A DNA stretch of 64,000 bases, taken from assembly GCF_033568475.1 (NCBI RefSeq), contig NC_133121.1, positions 129,364,375-129,428,374 of the forward strand. Direction: 5' to 3'. Positions 36,414 to 45,910 of this stretch are shown here, one piece after another (within the stretch, counting starts at the first letter, position 1; each line of letters opens with the position of its first letter). The translations under genes were made by a program, and so were the position numbers. The stretch comes from Henckelia pumila. Taxonomy: Eukaryota > Streptophyta > Magnoliopsida > Lamiales > Gesneriaceae. The notes under the pieces are model-generated. The model saw only the letters and a program-made list of their open reading frames with translations. It did no database searches and had not been told where the DNA came from.

Positions 36414-37135
36414 TCTTTCATTTATGACAAACAAAACTTGAAATTAGGGTGAACTCATTAATTGAAGCAACTAGAGTGGATTAGAAAATAAATAAATTTC
36501 AGTTTTGTAGATTTATAATTTCATCACTATTATAGATATTTCCTATGACTGCATAATATTTTGCACGATTCATCGGAAGTCGGAACAGCCGTTTTGGTAA
36601 ACAATAATTTAGGTGTTAAAGTTTCATACTAAAACGTTAGTTGTGTTATATAGTCGTTCTTCTATGTTATATCGACGATTCTGCAGTGGAACATAATGAG
36701 TTATATCCGATTTTTTGAAATTTTATGTGGGATATTGATTTTGAATCAGATCGAGGAAAAACGAGAAGAGAGTCTTACGGAGGAAGAAAACAATTGAGAA
36801 AGTAAACACGTGCTTTAATTTAATATTTAAATTTTATGTTTTTGTGTTGTTTTTAAATTTCCTAATTTAACTTTTATTTGTCTTGTTGAAAAAACATTTA
36901 GTTAGTTCAGAACATGTAAATTAAATTATAATAACATCTAGTTAAAATAGTAAATATTTAATTAATTTATTCATTTCTATTTACGATAGATTATTAATTT
37001 ATTATTAATGCTACTAATATTTTTGACATTTTGACTAATTTTCTGAAATTTTTAAATTTTTTGATATATCCATTTCGTGGTGATTACCGTGAGTCCGTGA
37101 CAAACATCACGACCGTTTGACGAATCATACTAAGA
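36414..37135. other. Unassigned AT-rich spacer
   Basis: Nothing recognisable up to the Gypsy-C target site. Confidence 0.4.
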
Positions 37136-37140
37136 TAATT
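37136..37140. repeat. Target-site duplication, left copy (Gypsy-C)
   Basis: TAATT here and again at 45572-45576 directly after the 3' LTR. Confidence 0.88.
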
Positions 37141-38519
37141 TGTAGTAACCCAGAACTCATTTTAAGATAATAATATGATTAACATGATTAAGGGTTGTTA
37201 ATTAATCAATTTCGGAGTGTTATTAGACTTCGGAAGAGAATTTGGGCTTTTGACTTTGGGCCGGATCGGAAGCTCCGATCCCAGTCACTTCGGAAGCTCA
37301 GCGGAAGCACCGAGATTGGAAGCTCCGATCCTGGAACGGACGTTCCGATCTCCGGCTGCCAGCTTTACCCGATGACCCAGCCACGAGTTTTGACAAGTGT
37401 TGATCGGAGGCGAGATCGGAAGCTCCGATCCCAAGATCGATGGTTCCGATCCTGGCCGGAAATTTTGCCTATAAATAGGGCTTCCCAGATTCATTTCTAA
37501 ATACGAATTCCCGAGGTTCCTTCTTCAGTTATATAGTGTGAGATATACACTTGAGGGCCCTATCGGTTATAATAGAGGTTCTGGAATAACCAAGGAGTGG
37601 TTATAGTCATCCGGAACTAGCGACTCCAAAGGGCTATCTACGGACGAAGGTATGGTCCGGAATCTATTTAAGTTTTGGGAGTACTTATTAGCTTAGTTAA
37701 GGCTTATAGAATTTATGTAGTGATACGGTGAACTTTTGAATATAGGCTTGAAACCTAGGATCCTACTATACTTGAACTAGCCTAGAGGTACGTACACATT
37801 GACTGAGATTGCCAGCGAGTATACATGTTTATATGTTGCATTTATTTGGCATTATTATATGGCATGATATATGATTTACCGCTTTCTATATTCATATGTC
37901 ATGTGCATATACATGTTGAGCCTATACATTGTTATACCTGACTATAGAGCCGCTCAGCTCTATACTCGATAGTCTGTCACTGAGAGTACCGTGACGGCGG
38001 GGGCATTTATGTCTGTCTACTCTGGTATACTAGACGAGTGTGGTTGCACCCAGAGGTTGATCCGTGCGGTGGCAGCACTCATGTAGCGCCGGTACTGATC
38101 ATGACTTTTCTGATAACCCTTTACCAGTCATCATGTTGCATGCATTATATACATATGTTTACTCATGTCTATGTACTGGGCGTCAGCGCTCACGTCCTAG
38201 TTGTTATCTTGGACACCCTATTCCATGGGGTAGGTCGCAGGATGGACGGAGCTGGTGGTTCAAGGCAGGATTAGGGAGCAGGCCTTGAGGAGTTAATTAT
38301 ACAGCAGGATTCGATATAGCTGTATAATGTTTACTTTTAAGTATTTCGATTTGGTTGTATCACTACTGATGAATAAGCTTGACACTTTTATACTAAGCTG
38401 ATATGTAATTTATGGTTATGTTTCCGCACGTTTTACTCTGTTAAGTTATTTTGCTGTATTAAGTTTAATGCATGCTATTAGTTGTCAGTTAGTAGGTGAT
38501 ACCATGCAGGGTCACTACA
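37141..38519 (+). repeat. Gypsy-C 5' LTR (1,379 bp)
   Basis: Starts TGTAGTAACCC and ends GGGTCACTACA. U3 contains the palindrome array, and TATAAATA lies at 37470-37477. Confidence 0.93.
37261..37465 (+). promoter_or_regulatory. U3 palindrome array of Gypsy-C
   Basis: At least five copies of GATCGGAAGCTCCGATC-like units, plus ACGGACGTTCCGATC, lie just upstream of the TATA box. The arrangement matches Gypsy-B although the surrounding LTR sequence differs. The counterpart in the 3' LTR spans about 43325-43505 and has lost one unit. Confidence 0.6.
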
Positions 38520-38523
38520 TTTT

Positions 38524-38539
38524 TGATATCAGAGCATGC
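38524..38539 (+). other. Gypsy-C primer-binding site (mutated)
   Basis: TGATATCAGAGCATGC differs from the Gypsy-B site by one G-to-A change at the third base. It lies four bases after the LTR. Confidence 0.8.
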
Positions 38540-38629
38540 TTAGATTTTGGGATTAGTACTTGGGATTTAGAATTAGTTTTGAGTAATTCTTGCGCATTTG
38601 AGATTTTAATGTGCAATTCTTTTCAGGAT

Positions 38630-41600
38630 ATGGCTGACGAGAGTCACGGTAGTGTTGGCCAGGGAGGTGGTCATCATCATCGTCATCACCGCCATCATGA
38701 TGATCAACATCGTCATCATGAGGGTAGACGTCGCTACTCTATCAATAAATTCATGCAAGTAGGACCGAAACCTTTGGTGGGAGGCGAGAATCCTGAACAA
38801 GCAAGAAGTTGGATGTCTAAACTCGAGAGTACTTTTCGTGCTTTCGATTGTATTGAGGATCAGAAATTGGAAGTTCTAGAATTTGTTCTAGAGGATCGAG
38901 CACGTTTTTTGTGGGATGCCAAAGCTGCTCAGGCACGTACTGAGAGAGGACAGGTGACTTGGGGATATTTCTGTCAACAGTTCCAGAAACTATATTTTCC
39001 TCCAGCTGTTCGCCAAGCACGATCGATGGAATTGCTTACTCTGAGGCAAGGATCAATGACTATTGATCAATATCAGCAACGATTTCTTGATCTGCTACCT
39101 TTCAGTCCTCATATTAATGAGAGTGATGCATCAAAGTATGATCTCTTTCTACAAGGCCTGAACCAAGATATCTACTCACATGTTGTCGTCTGTGATGACC
39201 CGGTATCTTATGAGACTTTGGTGAACCGTTGCCGTCTTGTGGAGACCAGCAACAGGCGGGCACAGTTGATGATGCCAGCACAACCTAGTGGATCTTTTGA
39301 GCCTAGAGCTCAATCTGTTGTGCAATCTGAACCTACGTATTCTTCTACTCCTACTACTTCATCTGGATCTCGTGGTTCACGAGGTATGTTCCGTTTTGGG
39401 AAGAAGAAGGAGGAGTTTTGTAGTCACTGTGGAGGGAAGCATCCTGCAGCTTTATGTCGGAGAGCTACTGGTGCTTGTTATATATGCGGTCAGCAGGGAC
39501 ATCTGCGGAGAGATTGTCCTCAGCGCATGGGTTCTGCTAGTGGATCGGGATCACAGGTTGGATCTCAAGCTTCTACTTTTCCACGACAGCAGCCAGCACC
39601 ACAGAGTTATTCTGGTTACCGTCCCCAGACTCAAGGGCAGGTATTTGCTCTGTCTCAAGAACAGGCTACTGAGGGAAGCGATCGCATGTTGGCAGGTACC
39701 TTTTTGTTATGTGGTATTCCTGCACTTGTTTTAATTGGTACCGGAGAATCGCATTCCTTTATTTCTAGTCGTTTTGTTAAGAGACATAGATTATCTTATG
39801 TATCATTAGATATTGATTTAGTTGTATCTACTCCGCTGGAGCAGGAGATAGTAACTAAGCGTCTAGTGATGGGTTGCCTTCTAGAGTTTGAGGGTAATAC
39901 GTTATCGGCTAATTTGATGATATTAGCGATGACAGATTTTGACTGTATTTTGGGAATAGATATGCTGACTTTGTATCATGCTACTGTGGATTGTTATCAG
40001 CGTCTGGTACAGTTTCATCCTGCTGAGGGTGATAGCTGGTATTTTTATGGTAAGGGTGCGCGACCTCCGATGCCACTTGTTTCGGCTCTGAAGGCATGTC
40101 ATGTCTTGGAGTCAGGTGGGGAGAGCTACCTTATCTATGCAGTTGATATGTCCATGAGTAGTATGTGTATTGATCAGTTACCGGTAGTCAGTGAGTTTTC
40201 TGATGTATTCCCTGATGAGATTCCTGGTTTTCCTCCGGTGCGAGAGGTTGAATTTGGTATTGATTTAGTACCAGGAACTACGCCTATATCCCGAGCACCT
40301 TATCGTCTAGCACCATCAGAGATGAGGGAATTGAAACAGCAGTTACAGGATCTGCTTGATAAGGGATATATTCGTCCGAGTGTTTCTCCGTGGGGAGCAC
40401 CTGTTTTGTTTGTCAAGAAGAAAGATGGATCGATGCGATTGTGTATTGATTACAGACAGTTGAATCGTGTCACCATCAAGAATAAGTATCCTTTGCCGCG
40501 GATTGATGATCTGTTCGATCAATTACAGGGTACTTCTGTTTACTCGAAGATAGATCTGAGATCTGGATACCACCAGATGCAGGTACGAGACTCAGATATT
40601 TCTACGACTGCTTTCAGGACCAGATACGAGCATTATGAATTTCTGGTAATGTCATTCGGTTTGACGAATGCACCAGCAGTTTTTATGAATCTGATGAATC
40701 AGATATTTCGAGAATATCTGGATAGATTTGTCATCGTCGTCATTGATGATATTCTTGTCTATTCTCATGACAAGAATGAGCATGCACAACATTTGAGGAT
40801 TGTTTTACAGACGTTACGAGATAAGCAGCTGTATGCGAAATTGAGCAAGTGTGAATTCTGGCTTGATCGGGTAGTGTTTCTCGGTCATATGATTTCTAAT
40901 AAAGGGATATATGTTGATCCTAGTAAGATAGAGGCGGTGCTGAACTGGTCTCGTCCGATGACGGTTGCTGAGATTCGTAGTTTTTTGGGTCTAGCTGGAT
41001 ATTACCGTCGGTTCATCGAGAATTTTTCACAGTTGGCCAGACCTTTGACACAGCTTACACGGAAAGATGTTGCCTTCATATGGTCCTCGGATTGTGAGGA
41101 GTCATTTCACGAGCTGCATGGACGTCTTACTACTGCACCTGTGCTAGCTCTACCTTCTGGATCAGGAGGTTATGTTGTCTATACTGATGCCTCTGGTCAG
41201 GGGTTAGGATGTGTTCTGACACAGCATGGACATGTTATTGCCTATGCTTCTCGACAGTTGAAGACGCATGAGAGTAATTATCCAGTACATGATCTCGAGT
41301 TAGCCGCCATTGTATTTGCACTCAAGATCTGGAGGCATTATCTTTATGGCGAGAAATTTGAGATATTCACGGATCACAAGAGTTTGAAGTATTTATTCAC
41401 TCAGGCGAAGTTGAATATGCGACAGAGACGCTGGATGGATCTTCTGAAGGATTATGATTTTGAAATCAAATATCATCCAGGTTCTGTTAATCTTACTGCT
41501 GATGCCTTGAGTCGGCAGGTGAGACTTTCTGCACTTCAGACTAGTGAAGTATCTCATATGATTCAAGAGTGCTGTTCATTGAGTTTTACGCTCAAGCACA

Positions 41601-43087
41601 AGAAAGGGAGAAATGGGATTCGGTTGTATACTATTTTGTCTGAGCCGACATTGTATTCTCGGATCAGAGATGCTCAGATATCTGATGTTAAGACTCAGCG
41701 TTTGGCACGTTTAGCCAATGGAGTTAATACATCTGGATTTCATTTTCAGGCAGATGGTTTATTGTGCTTATCTAATCGAGTGGTTGTACCTAATGTTGCG
41801 GAGCTCAGGAACGATATTCTATCTCAAACTCACAGGAGTCGATTATCAGTTCATCCTGGAAGCATGAAAATGTATAAGGACTTGCGAACTAGATTCTGGT
41901 GGAAAGGGATGAAGAGGAGTGTGTATCAATTTGTTTCGAGATGTTTGGTTTGTCAACAGGTCAAGGCTGAACACCGACGACCAGGTTGATTATTGCAGAA
42001 TCTTGAGATTCTTGAATGGAAGTGGGAGCACATAACTATGGATTTTGTCACCCACTTACCTATGACTTCACGTCAGTGTGATGCTATCTGGGTCGTTGTT
42101 GACCGTTTGACGAAATCAGCACATTTCATTCCTTATAACCGGGAGTATTCTTATGATCGCATGGCACGCTTATACATCCAGGAGATAGTGCGATTGCATG
42201 GGATTCCAATGAGCAAAGTTAGTGATAGAGACCCGCGATTTACCTCACGTTTTTGGGGTAGTTTTCAGGAGGCGTTGGGTACCACTCTGAGTTTGAGCAC
42301 TGCATATCATCCGGAGACTGACGGACAGTCAGAGCGGACGATTCGTACATTAGAGGATATGCTACGTTCATCTGTCATGGATTTTGGCTTATCTTGGCAA
42401 GATCAGTTACCTTTGATCGAATTTGCCTACAATAACAGTTATCATCGTAGTATTGATATGGCACCTTTCGAGGCATTGTACGGTCGACGGTGTCATACTC
42501 CGTTATTCTGGGATGAAGTCGGGGAACGACAAGTCGAGGGTCCTGAATTGGTGCAGCAGATTGTAGACAAGGTAGATTTGATCAAGCATAGGATCAAAGT
42601 TGCTCAAGATAGACAAGTCAGTTATGCTAATATTCATCGCAGGCCACTTCAGTTTGAGCCTAGTGAATATGTGTTTTTACGAGTATCACCTTTCAGGAAG
42701 GTGATGAGATTCGACGTGAAAGGCAAGTTGTCTCCTCGTTTTATTGGACCTTTCCAGATACTGGAGAAGATCGGAGATGTTGCATATCGTTTGGCTTTAC
42801 CGCCAAATCTTTCCAGCATACATAATGTTTTTCATGTGTCGTTACTTCGACAGTATATAGATGATGAATCTCATGTGATTCAGTCTACTGATATTCAGCT
42901 AGAGCCAGATCTGTCTTTTGTTGAACGACCAATCCGTATCTTAGACAGAAAGGAGAAAGTTCTTCGAAACAAGACTATACCACTTGTGATGGTACAGTGG
43001 CAGAGCCGAGGCGTTGAAGAAGCAACTTGGGAAACTGAGAGTCGTATGCAAGCAGAATATCCTGAGCTGTTTTCTTTGTATTTTTGA
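38630..43087 (+). pseudogene. Gypsy-C gag-pol polyprotein (one nonsense codon)
   Basis: The gag start is the ATG of [10 protein letters not shown], followed by a very histidine-rich stretch (HHHRHHRHH). Two zinc knuckles ([13 protein letters not shown] and [14 protein letters not shown]) follow. The protease site reads GTGE where Gypsy-B has DTGA, so the catalytic Asp is gone (codon 39737-39739). RT keeps the DD pair (VVIDDIL), RNase H keeps YTDAS, and the integrase zinc finger ends CLVCQQ. TGA at 41987-41989 interrupts the frame where Gypsy-B has GGA; the same frame then runs to the end through [16 protein letters not shown] and the chromodomain-like VQWQ..TWETE tail. An upstream in-frame ATG inside the LTR is unlikely to be used. 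Confidence 0.92.
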
Positions 43088-43193
43088 TTACCATGTAGTT
43101 GTAAGTACAGTTGTTGTAATAAAACGTGGTTTGATATTTTATATTGTTATCTTGATTTGTCTTTAGATGTTATTTCGCGGACGAAATATCTAA

Positions 43194-43205
43194 AGGTGGG
43201 GAGAA
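43194..43205 (+). other. Gypsy-C polypurine tract
   Basis: AGGTGGGGAGAA precedes the 3' LTR directly. Confidence 0.85.
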
Positions 43206-43835
43206 TGTAGTAACCCAGAACTCATTTTAAGATAATAATATGATTAACATGATTAAGGATTGGTAATTAATCAATTTCGGAGTGTTATTGGACTTCGAAA
43301 GAGAATTTGGGCTTTTGACTTTGGGTCGGATCGGAAGCTCCGATCCCAGTCACTTCGGAAGCTCAGCGGAAGCACCGAGATCGGAAGCTTCGATCCTGGA
43401 ACGGACGTTCCGATCTCCGGCTGCCAGCTTTACCCGATGACTCAGCCACGAGTTTCGACAAGTATTGATCGGAGGCGAGATCGGTGGTTTCGATCCTGGC
43501 CGGAAATTTTGCCTATAAATAGGGCTTCCCAGATTCATTTCTAAATACGAATTCCCGAGGTTCCTTCTTCAGTTATATAGTGTGAGATATACACTTGAGG
43601 GCTCTATCGGTTATAATAGAGGTTCTGGAATAACCAAGGAGTGGTTATAGTCATCCGGGACTAGCGACTCCAAAGGGCTATCTACGGACGAAGGTATGGT
43701 CCGGGAATCTATTTAAGTTTTGGGAGTACTTATTAGCTTAGTTAAGGCTTATAGAATTTATGTAGTGATACGGTGAGCTTTTGAATATAGGCTTGGAAAC
43801 TAGGATCTACTATACTTGAACTAGCCTAGAGGTAC

Positions 43836-44838
43836 TGTAATGAAATGGGCTGGCCCAGTTCATTACATAAAAGGCAATGGTACCAGGATTGAGGGAACAT
43901 TGCATTTATGACCTGGAGTGCCCTTTTTTGTAATGAACTGGGTTGACCCAGTTCATTCTTGAACTCATGATCTTCTCCCCCTTGGTGGGGAGTTTTTGCC
44001 CTCCCCAGGATTCGAACCTTGCACTCCAGGTCATAAATGCAATGTTCCCTCAATCCTGGTATCATTGAGTTAGCTGCCTTGAGAAGACATCTCAGCAGAT
44101 TGCTTCAACCCAAGTTGCACTAAAGTAGGAGGCCCATAAATAAACAGTAAATATTAAGATGGTCATTATAAGAAATACGACCATCCCCCCTAAAAACCCC
44201 AAGTAGCTCAATGGTACCAGGATTGAGGGAACATTGCATTTATGACCTGAAGTGCAAGGTTCGAATCCTGGGGAGGGCAAAAACTCCCCACCAGGGGGGA
44301 GAAGATCATGAGTTCAAGAATGAACTGGGCCAGCCCAGTTCATCTAGCTCAATGGTACCAGGATTAAGAGAACATTGCATTTATGACCTGGAGTGCAAGG
44401 TTCGAATCCTGGGGAGGGCAAAAACTCCCCACCAGGGGGGAGAAGATCATGAGTTCAAGAATGAACTGGGCCAGCCCAGTTCATTACATAAAAGGGCTCC
44501 CTTTTTTGTAATGAACTGGGCTGGCCCAGTTCATTCTTGAATTCATGATCTTCTCCCCTCTGGTGGGGAGTTTTGGCCCTCCCAGGATTCGAACCTTGCA
44601 CTCCCCTGGTGGGGAGTTTTTGCCCTCCTCAGGATTCGAACCTTGCACTCCAGGTCATAAATGCAATGTTCCCTCAATCCTGGTACCATTGAGCTAGCTC
44701 AATGGTACCAGGATTGAGGGAACATTGCATTTATGACCTGGAGTGCAAGGTTCGAATCCTGGGAAGGGCAAAAACTCCCCACCAGGGGGGAGAAGATCAT
44801 GAGTTCAAGAATGAATTGGGCCAGCCCAGTTCATTACA
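43836..44838. mobile_element. Composite foldback of about seven tRNA-like SINE modules
   Basis: Flanked by GGTAC on both sides (43831-43835 and 44839-44843) and absent from the 5' LTR, so it is a genuine insertion. Ends are TGTAATGAA...TTCATTACA. The unit is about 144 bp: an A box TAGCTCAATGG, a perfect B box GGTTCGAATCC about 54 bases later, then a tail that ends in the palindrome TGAACTGGGCCAGCCCAGTTCA. Copies are: sense 43876-43920 (cut short), antisense 43929-44073, sense 44204-44343, sense 44345-44488, antisense 44507-44603 (cut), antisense 44604-44696 (cut), sense 44695-44838. Segments CCTTTTTT or TAAAAGGG stand at tail-to-tail junctions. No protein is encoded. SINE, TRIM and foldback DNA transposon each explain only part of these features. 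Confidence 0.85.
44076..44203. other. Unique spacer inside the foldback composite
   Basis: About 128 bases unlike the repeated module, containing CATAAATAAACAGTAAAT and a short inverted repeat (ATGGTC..GACCAT). It is the only non-module sequence of this length in the insertion. Confidence 0.6.
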
Positions 44839-45571
44839 GGTACGTACACATTGACTGAGATTGCCAGCGAGTATACATGTTTATATGTTGCATTTATTTG
44901 ACATTATTATATGGCATGATATATGATTTACCGCTTTCTATATTCATATGTCATGTGCATATACACGTTGAGCCTATACCTTGTTATACCTGACTATAGA
45001 GCCGCTCAGCTCTATACTCGATAGTCTGTCACTGAGAGTACCGCGACGGCGGGGGCATTTATGTCTGTCTACTCTGGTGTACTAGACGAGTGTGGTTGCA
45101 CCCAGAGGTTGATCCGTGCGGTGGCAGCACTCATGTGGCGCCGGTACTGAGCATGATTTTTCAGATAACCCTTTACCAGTCATCATGTTGCATGCATTAT
45201 ATACATATGTTTACTCATGTCTATGTACTGGGCGTTAGCGCTCACGTCCTAGTTGTTATCTTGGACACCCTATTCCATGGGGCAGGTCGCAGGATGGACG
45301 GAGCTGGTGGTTCAAGGCAGGATTAGGGAGCAGGCCTTGAGGAGTTAATTATACAACATGACTCGATATAGCTGTATAATGTTTACTTTTAAATATTTCG
45401 ATTTGGTTGTATCACTACTGATGAATAAGCTTGACACTTTTATACTAAGCTGATATGTAATTTATGGTTATGTTTCCGCACGTTTTACTCTGTTAAGTTA
45501 TGTTGTTGTATTAAGTTTAATGCATGCTATTAGTTGCCAGTTAGTAGGTGATACCATGCAGGGTCACTACA

Positions 45572-45576
45572 TAATT
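45572..45576. repeat. Target-site duplication, right copy (Gypsy-C)
   Basis: TAATT, matching the bases before the 5' LTR. Confidence 0.88.
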
Positions 45577-45910
45577 AGTACTAGTGAATACATACACACA
45601 ATGCGTATACACAATATAATATATTATTAGAGAAATAATGATAATTAACCAACATTAATTTTTAAATAAGGTTTTTTTTAAACATATTCGCAGTTTTTGA
45701 TGGTTTTAAAACATAAATTGAAGTTAACTTTCAAGAATAAAAATAGAAATTCACTTAAAAGTAAAAATACCAAAATAGTTTCTATAAGTAGTTCTTGCTT
45801 TACAATAGTAATAGATACCGATTATTACAGCCATGCAAAGATATTCAACCTCAACATCAAACACTCAAAATTACAAGTATACAGATTCCCCCTCGCTGCA
45901 TATATAGTTC
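45577..45910. other. Downstream flank and probable 3' UTR of CAC3
   Basis: AT-rich and without coding capacity on either strand. It separates the Gypsy-C end from the CAC3 stop codon by only about 330 bases. Confidence 0.5.

Larger units (their letters stand above)
37141..45571 (+). mobile_element. Gypsy-C: complete Ty3/gypsy chromovirus with interrupted 3' LTR
   Basis: Two LTRs, an initiator-Met-type primer site, one gag-pol frame, a polypurine tract and a 5-bp target duplication make a full-length insertion. It is a close relative of Gypsy-B: same TGTAGTA(G/A)CCC start and GGGTCACTACA end, same domain order and the same U3 motif, but with clear sequence divergence throughout. One nonsense codon, a lost protease aspartate and a 1-kb insertion in the 3' LTR make it inactive. 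Confidence 0.93.
43206..45571 (+). repeat. Gypsy-C 3' LTR, interrupted by a foldback element
   Basis: Without the 1,003-bp insertion and its 5-bp duplication the LTR is 1,358 bp. That is 21 bases shorter than the 5' LTR; the difference is one missing unit of the U3 palindrome array near 43480. A TATA box lies at 43514-43521. The other differences from the 5' LTR are scattered substitutions and at least two compensating single-base indels. Confidence 0.92.

Noticed and set aside
38468-38629. N-terminal extension of Gypsy-C gag starting inside the LTR
   Set aside because: It would cross the LTR end and primer site. The ATG at 38630 matches the start context and protein style of Gypsy-B gag.
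44204-44290. A functional tRNA gene
   Set aside because: A and B boxes are good, but there is no acceptor stem or anticodon arm that folds convincingly, so it is a SINE-type head.
44211-44540. 109-codon frame with repeated protein text in the foldback composite
   Set aside because: It arises from tandem pol III-type modules; no codon-level constraint is visible and stops occur in neighbouring modules.
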